Source of the DNA: Yponomeuta sedellus
Taxonomy: Eukaryota > Arthropoda > Insecta > Lepidoptera > Yponomeutidae
Length of the DNA: 64,000 nt
Direction of reading: 5' to 3'
NCBI GenBank assembly: GCA_934045075.1
Contig: OW203734.1
Location: 6,826,516-6,890,515 of the forward strand
The notes below the pieces were generated by a model. That model made no database searches. It saw nothing but the letters and a program-made list of their open reading frames with translations, and was not told the origin of the DNA. This document shows, in pieces, positions 58,801-64,000 of this stretch. Each line of letters opens with the position of its first letter. The stretch's first letter is position 1. The position numbers and the translations under genes were made by a program.

Positions 58801-61800
58801 TTGTTTATGTCAAATACTTTTGTGTTTACACAGAACAACAACAAAAGTACAATTAATAAGGTAATTAAGTTTTACACTATTTTTATTTTTAATGCACTAA
58901 CCCGTGCTAAGGAACAAATTTAAAAACCTATTTAGAGGCTAAAAATTTCACCCATGCCGGGATTCGAACCCGCAACCTCTGGCTATCCGTACCAGCGCTC
59001 TACCAATTGAGCCAATGGGCGACTCACGGCATCAGTGAAATTTCGAACCTCTTTACAATATTCTCTGTATTACTTACAGGCAGCGACATCTGACTTAAGC
59101 AAATTGCATTACTTACAGCCCCGACCACCTACTTTGCAGTCAGGTTTAACATCGGAACGATATCACTGTACCCACATGATTACACTATTTTTATTTTTAA
59201 TGCACTAACCCGTGCTAAGGAACAAATTTAAAAACCTATTTAGAGGCTAAAAATTTCACCCATGCCGGGATTCGAACCCGCAACCTCTGGCTATCCGTAC
59301 CAGCGCTCTACCAATTGAGCCAATGGGCGACTCACGGCATCAGTGAAATTTCGAACCTCTTTACAATATTCTCTGTATTACTTACAGGCAGCGACATCTG
59401 ACTTAAGCAAATTGCATTACTTACAGCCCCGACCACCTACTTTGCAGTCAGGTTTAACATCGGAACGATATCACTGTACCCACATGATTACACTATTTTT
59501 ATTTTTAATGCACTAACCCGTGCTAAGGAACAAATTTAAAAACCTATTTAGAGGCTAAAAATTTCACCCATGCCGGGATTCGAACCCGCAACCTCTGGCT
59601 ATCCGTACCAGCGCTCTACCAATTGAGCCAATGGGCGACTCACGGCATCAGTGAAATTTCGAACCTCTTTACAATATTCTCTGTATTGAATATTGTAAAG
59701 AGGTTCGAAATTTCACTGATGCCGAGAATATTGTAAAGAGGTTCGAAATTTCACTGATGCCGAGAATATTGTAAAGAGGTTCGAAATTTCACTGATGCCG
59801 TGAGTCGCCCATTGGCTCAATTGGTAGAGCGCTGGTACGGATAGCCAGAGGTTGCGGGTTCGAATCCCGGCATGGGTGAAATTTTTAGCCTCTAAATAGG
59901 TTTTTAAATTTGTTCCTTAGCACGGGTTAGTGCATTAAAAATAAAAATAGTGTAATCATGTGGGTACAGTGATATCGTTCCGATGTTAAACCTGACTGCA
60001 AAGTAGGTGGTCGGGGCTGTAAGTAATGCAATTTGCTTAAGTCAGATGTCGCTGCCTGTAAGTAATACAGAGAATATTGTAAAGAGGTTCGAAATTTCAC
60101 TGATGCCGTGAGTCGCCCATTGGCTCAATTGGTAGAGCGCTGGTACGGATAGCCAGAGGTTGCGGGTTCGAATCCCGGCATGGGTGAAATTTTTAGCCTC
60201 TAAATAGGTTTTTAATTAAGTTTTACCTAATAAATAATCGCGATTAGACCCGTATAATATATAACTATGTATGAGTATCGCGAATACTACTGTTCCGGGC
60301 CGCGCATGATTTTTTTGATACTTCGCCTCACGAAACCTGTACCCCTGTTTCCTGTTTTCGAACTTCCGTGAACTACGTTTGTATAGAAAATGCTCCCTTG
60401 TACAAGAATTGCTTCTTGGCACCCTCAAGCGAAGCTTATACGTTGCCTTATTCCCCATTTCGTATTCTCACTCCGCAGATTCGTGAACTGGTTCGGGTAT
60501 CATCTCAGCAACTTCCAGTACCGTTGGTCGTGGGAAGACTGGGAGGCTTGCACCCAGCTGGACATGGAGCACCCGAAGCCGCGGTTCATACGGGAGACGC
60601 TCGGCAAATGTCTGAGGTTGGTGTGAGAACAGACCGGGACGAAGAAGTAACTGCAGCCTTCTTGCACTATGAATTTTGGGGTGGTGTGAATGGCACGACA
60701 ATGGTTGATATTTGCCACCATTTGGCAGTCTATAAAGCAATAGCAGTACAATGTCATTCCAGGTGTATAACCCGATAGGCATCTCTCGCAAAGAAGATCG
60801 AATTGCGACAGGCGGGGAGTTAAGTAGCATGGACCATTGCAATGCGATTGGTTACTAGACTACCGATAGTGTGAATGGAATCGTTACCGGACAAAATTAT
60901 ATATTTTACGTCGTTCACACAAATATCTCACAAAACACGTTATCAGTGTCCTCTACACAAAAGTATGAGATCGGGCGGCGGATCGGGCGTACATGAAATA
61001 GTAATATGTTCAGGTAACAACTTTCCAGACGAACGGATATGGTATGAAGCGTACCGAATCTGCTGTCCGGCCCGTACCAATAGACCTTGGTACGGGCCGG
61101 ACAGCTAATACTATACATAATACTATAAATATTAAAGGCAGTCAATGCATATGTGTTAGTGCTCAGGAAAGTTTTAGCTCAAAGAATTTCCAGTAAATAT
61201 TAATCTCAAAGGGAATTAAAATGTCGCCCGCCGCTGTGTGGTGTCGGCCTAGAGAATAGCACCAACCCAAATTCTTTCCGCGGGTGTCGTAAAAGTCCGC
61301 TAAGGGACACAAACCGGGGGGTGGGCAGCAGCGCCTCCTGCAGTACAATTCCACCAAACTGCGATCCCCAACCCGCATGCCCAGCGTGGGGATTATGGGC
61401 ATTACCCCCCCAATGATGGCACAACCTTGCGTTATGGCGCTTATTAGGGGAAGGCTATGTCCAGCAGTGGACTAATATAGCCTGAAGAAGAAGAAGACGT
61501 AAAATGTTAAATTAATAACCATACCTGAAAGGTAACTCGTCCAGTTGCAAATTCGCACTTAACTTGATAACAGTGCAGTTGAATTGCTGTCGACTATACC
61601 CATGAAAAAACCTATTTAGAGGCTAAAAATTCCACCCATGCCGGGATTCGAACCTGCGACCTCTGGCTATCCGTGCCAGCGCTCTTTCCAACTGAGCTAA
61701 TGGGCGACTCACCGGCATCAGTGAAATTTCGAACCTCTTTACAATATTCTCTGTATTACGTACAGGCAGCTGCAAGTGATGCAAATTACATCTGGCTGAA

Positions 61801-62136
61801 GTAATTTGCATCACTTGCAGCTCCGAATACCCATGAACTTTCATTAATTTCATTACATAGGTACCTCAGATAATCATCACTGGCCTTTGCGTCTAAAGTC
61901 TAAAATTGCTAATGGCCAAAATGCAGTCTTCCTTTATGAGGACACACAAGGGAGGACTCCGTAGTCGAATCGGTACGGATCTGTTAGTATTTTATCTCAC
62001 AGGTGATCAAAGTATTTTTGACATGTTTACAGATTGTCCTACCACCAGCGGATAAAGGACATGATGCCGGAACCGTTTGGGCCATTCGTGCCTCCCAAAC
62101 CTGAGCCAATCTACAAATACTCCATGGAGGGAGCTG
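55835..62136 (+). CDS. NCBP1: Nuclear cap-binding protein subunit 1 (CBP80), 5' part (5 exons, partial)
   Basis: Large subunit of the nuclear cap-binding complex; it holds CBP20 on the m7G cap and acts in splicing, export and 3' processing. Exons 55835-55874, 55960-56741, 58199-58617, 60479-60616 and 62033-62136 join with phases 1,0,2,2,1, giving about 494 of roughly 790 residues. Markers: N-terminal [13 protein letters not shown] and the basic KRRRV nuclear signal; the MIF4G-like repeat 1 with [47 protein letters not shown] and [16 protein letters not shown]; then [52 protein letters not shown] and LSYHQRIKD. Remaining exons are not found in 62137-64000 and must lie beyond the right edge. 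Introns are loaded with SINE-A copies. Confidence 0.97.
57050..57250 (+). mobile_element. tRNA-headed SINE (family S3), degenerate
   Basis: Contains 'gggtttaattgccactgg' (decayed B box) and the S3 body 'cttgtttgtggtgtttttgc' and 'gtatcctagtttgggaccag'. NCBP1 intron 2. Confidence 0.6.
57625..57865 (+). repeat. Repeat family H copy containing a hairpin
   Basis: Relative of 39290-39490. It includes the perfect hairpin 57806-57844 that the other copy lacks. NCBP1 intron 2. Confidence 0.65.
57806..57844. repeat. Perfect short hairpin, 17-bp arms, 5-nt loop
   Basis: Arms 57806-57822 and 57828-57844 are exact reverse complements around 'gtaca'. It lies within a family-H repeat. Confidence 0.88.
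57912..58160 (+). mobile_element. SINE-A copy 8, 5'-inverted
   Basis: The left part is the tRNA-like head and upstream body in inverted orientation. The right ~80 nt are plus-oriented B-box-distal region and tail ('gcatgggttagagcattaaa'). It ends 38 bp before NCBP1 exon 3. Confidence 0.8.
58876..60212. mobile_element. SINE-A composite: tandem plus palindromic concatemer with one 14-bp TSD
   Basis: Two complete 308-bp units and a third, truncated one stand head-to-tail in minus orientation (period anchors 58872, 59180, 59488). Three 38-bp direct repeats follow at the symmetry centre (59688, 59726, 59764). Then come about 1.5 units in plus orientation up to 60212. The whole block is flanked by 'taattaagttttac' at 58862-58875 and 60213-60226. 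Tandem units look identical. Each minus unit carries a complete tRNA-like region. It lies in NCBP1 intron 3. Confidence 0.9.
61062..61105. repeat. Perfect GC-rich hairpin, 19-bp arms, 6-nt loop
   Basis: Arms 61062-61080 and 61087-61105 are exact reverse complements around 'tagacc'. NCBP1 intron 4. Confidence 0.88.
61228..61498 (+). repeat. Repeat family D copy
   Basis: Near-identical to 19350-19606, ending 'gtccagcagtggactaatat' and (GAA)n. NCBP1 intron 4. Confidence 0.75.
61607..61826 (-). mobile_element. SINE-A copy 9 with 5' snapback, 11-bp TSD
   Basis: Flanked by 'atacccatgaa' at 61596-61606 and 61827-61837. Minus-oriented head and body. At its 5' end (right side) a perfect 22-bp inverted duplication (61768-61789 and 61801-61822, 11-nt loop) closes the element, with a few bases more. 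The tail is shortened. Confidence 0.88.
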
Positions 62137-63498
62137 GTAAGATACTTTTGTAATTTTCAATTTTGTAGGTGCTAGATAGTCTTAATAAAACCGGACCATC
62201 GCACTTGTCCTCCTTATAAATCTCAGGTACTAAGATATTATAATTAGATCAGGACTCGAGTCTCAAAGTTTTCCGAGATTTTCCCGAACCTCAAGGACAT
62301 ATTGCTGTATGATTTAATTGAAAATGTATAGTTTTAATTTTTTTCTCTGTACTTGTAGAATTTGATAGCTCTAGTTCCACGGAAAATACCGTTTAAAATT
62401 TGATCCCGTGTGTGGAAATATACCTTTTTTGCGGCGTAAATGGCCGTATCTGAAAGGTTGATTTTTTCACAGTTTCAAGGGACTGCAGACTTGAGCATAT
62501 GGTTTTAATTTCACCTCAGTACCCTACACGCGTGCCCAAGATAAAGGGTCTTGATACACAGATGTTCGGACAAAAAAGTGATCCTAAATAACGCGATGTA
62601 TATAAGATTCCGTTTTGTCCTTTGAGATACGGCACCTCAAAAATACGCAAATAATACTTAAGGTTTGCTTTACAATGCCAAGCAATACATTTTTTAATGA
62701 CTCGCGACGCTAATACAATAAAATAATACATGGTTTAACTAAAAGTAATCAGATGTATAATCCCGTTTAATGTATAAGTAACTATGCATACATTACTGAC
62801 AGTCCGGTTTTAGATATTTCGATGTTGTGTTGGTTAAAACATACCTTTAGTTTTGCTTGATTTCCGCGAAGTTTCGATTCTCTTTTCGGGGGTCTTGTAC
62901 AATACATTACTGGATAGAAAAGGAAGTGAAATAAATAACTCGGCCCCTAATTTTAATTATTGTAATATAAAAATAATTTATTAATTTCATCTTATTCTAA
63001 ACTAATCTAGAATGTGAAATATTTACACGTCGGTAACACATCTTCTCCGTTAGCGTAAAAAAATACATACTAGAACATTTACACCGTGCGATGAGTATTT
63101 TAACCTTCATAAATGCGTAAAAATTGTCTTGTAAACTATTTCTGTCCTCGTACAAAATGCATCTAAATAACAACAGAGGGTGGTTTGTCACAGGCAGGAG
63201 AATTCGGACTTTGAGATCATGAACTCGGAAATATTCTTAAAGCTGAAGTTTTGCAGGGCTCACCGTCCAATTCAGATGACACAAGTTTCTTATATCTAGG
63301 GGTATAAATCGCTACTCGCGAAAACATAAGTTACCCAATAGGGTTAAGAGGACCCAATTTTGGTGTCAATTCGAAGACAATTTGTATCTTTGAAACTCAA
63401 CTGGACTTTACTTTTAGTTCAATCAGTCGAAAATCCTTGCACCATCTGAATCTGGTCTCAAATTTGCTAAGTAATAAGATTTTAATAAGATTTTCAGT
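62137..63498. other. NCBP1 intron and 3' UTR of the acidic gene
   Basis: No NCBP1 exon was found here. A minus-strand AATAAA at 62977-62982 probably ends the transcript of the acidic gene, making a 3' UTR of about 520 nt. The 62300-62530 stretch resembles 1-300 in part ('gcggcgtaaatggccg' against 'gcggtacaaacggccg'; 'ggttttaatttcac'), so it is probably another dispersed repeat. Confidence 0.5.
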
Positions 63499-64000
63499 CT
63501 ATTCCATGGCCATCAATTCGAATAAACTGTACGGCGAGTGTTCAATATCATCATAGTCCTGAGCTCCTCTCGCTTGATCCTTTTTCTCATCACCGTGTAT
63601 TTTTTCCTCGTCACCTTCTTCATCAACATCATCTTCTTCGATCGCTTCTTCGCTTTCCTCTTTGTCATCTTCGTTGTAGAAGGATTCCTCATTTTTCGCG
63701 TTCCCCTCTTCTTTGTCAAGTTCATCAAGGAAATCCTCAAAGTCTTGATCTACTAACTTGACGTATTTCTCGTGATTTTCACTCTCTTCCTCTTCCTGAT
63801 CCGTTACTGGTTTTTTAGTGGCGCTTTTGGCCTCTTTAGGTTTATCGTCGGCGTCGAATGTGAATCCTCCGAACAAATCGTCAAAGAGATCTGGTGTGAC
63901 TGGAGCTACTGTCGTTGTAGTAATTTTGGCAACCGGCAAAACTGATTCATTATCATCTTCTTCTTCGAACTCGTATGCCTCTGTGGTTGTGGGCTTTTTC
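63499..64000 (-). CDS. Acidic unknown protein, 3' exon (partial)
   Basis: One minus-strand frame is open from the window edge to the TAG at 63499-63501, about 166 codons. I do not recognise it. The order is: a Thr-rich stretch (TTTEAYEFEEEDD, then ITTTTVAPVTPDL), a short hydrophobic/acidic LFDDLFGGFTFDADD, a long Asp/Glu/Lys-rich region (DFEDFLDELDKEEG; EESEEAIEEDDVDEEGDEE), and the end SPYSLFELMAME. It is probably disordered, and no membrane or catalytic signature is visible. The long unbroken frame and a poly(A) signal at 62977-62982 support a real exon. Because NCBP1 is incomplete at 62136, this gene probably lies inside an NCBP1 intron on the opposite strand. Confidence 0.7.
   Translation of the reverse strand, partial: KKPTTTEAYEFEEEDDNESVLPVAKITTTTVAPVTPDLFDDLFGGFTFDADDKPKEAKSATKKPVTDQEEEESENHEKYVKLVDQDFEDFLDELDKEEGNAKNEESFYNEDDKEESEEAIEEDDVDEEGDEEKIHGDEKKDQARGAQDYDDIEHSPYSLFELMAME

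Noticed and set aside
63513..63756. Hydrophobic plus-strand frame and basic minus-strand frame at the right edge
   Set aside because: Both are shadows of the Asp/Glu-rich codons of the acidic gene on the minus strand.

Overview
The window looks like a nuclear segment of a lepidopteran (moth or butterfly) genome. Genes are split by introns with GT/AG borders. Intergenic DNA and introns are AT-rich and packed with repeats, including short-interspersed families with lepidopteran-style tails such as 'gtccagcagtggac'. No operons, prokaryotic signals or CRISPR arrays were seen. Species cannot be fixed from sequence alone.

Layout, left to right. (1) 1-9074, minus: 5' half of a phosphatidylinositol-5-phosphate 4-kinase gene (three exons; the rest lies off the left edge). 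A 5'-truncated RT/RNase H LINE sits in its first intron. (2) 11752-23806, plus: a six-exon HACD3-type 3-hydroxyacyl-CoA dehydratase with introns full of repeats. Its fifth 5' splice site lies in an eight-copy 56-bp tandem array. (3) 25589-27219, minus: NDUFA13/GRIM-19, sharing a 323-bp divergent promoter interval with (4) an unrecognised four-exon gene at 27543-30720. (5) 32163-34550: a tandem paralogue of (4). (6) 35319-39660, minus: a divergent six-exon V-ATPase subunit D paralogue, convergent with (5). (7) 40494-40958: a solo LTR. (8) 41176-53244, minus: a KH-domain, Q/P-rich protein resembling KHDC4/BLOM7, with a Tc1/mariner-type transposon in its long intron. (9) 55835-62136, plus: the 5' half of NCBP1 (CBP80), head-to-head with (8) across a 2.1-kb terminal-inverted-repeat element. 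(10) 63499-64000, minus: the 3' exon of an acidic unknown protein, apparently inside the NCBP1 intron.

The genes do not form one pathway; they are mostly housekeeping genes (lipid kinase, very-long-chain fatty-acid elongation, complex I, RNA binding, cap binding) plus three divergent or lineage-specific genes in the middle (4, 5, 6).

The most unusual material is in the repeats. One tRNA-derived SINE family (here SINE-A) occurs mostly as 5'-inverted foldback copies, each with a clean target-site duplication. One insertion at 58876-60212 is a 1.34-kb palindromic concatemer of the SINE bounded by a single 14-bp duplication. Separately, at least nine short, near-perfect hairpins (arms 16-22 bp, mostly short loops) are scattered through non-coding DNA. 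One can be compared with a sister repeat copy that lacks it, which fits local template switching. The eight-fold duplicated splice donor in the HACD3 gene is the other stand-out signal.
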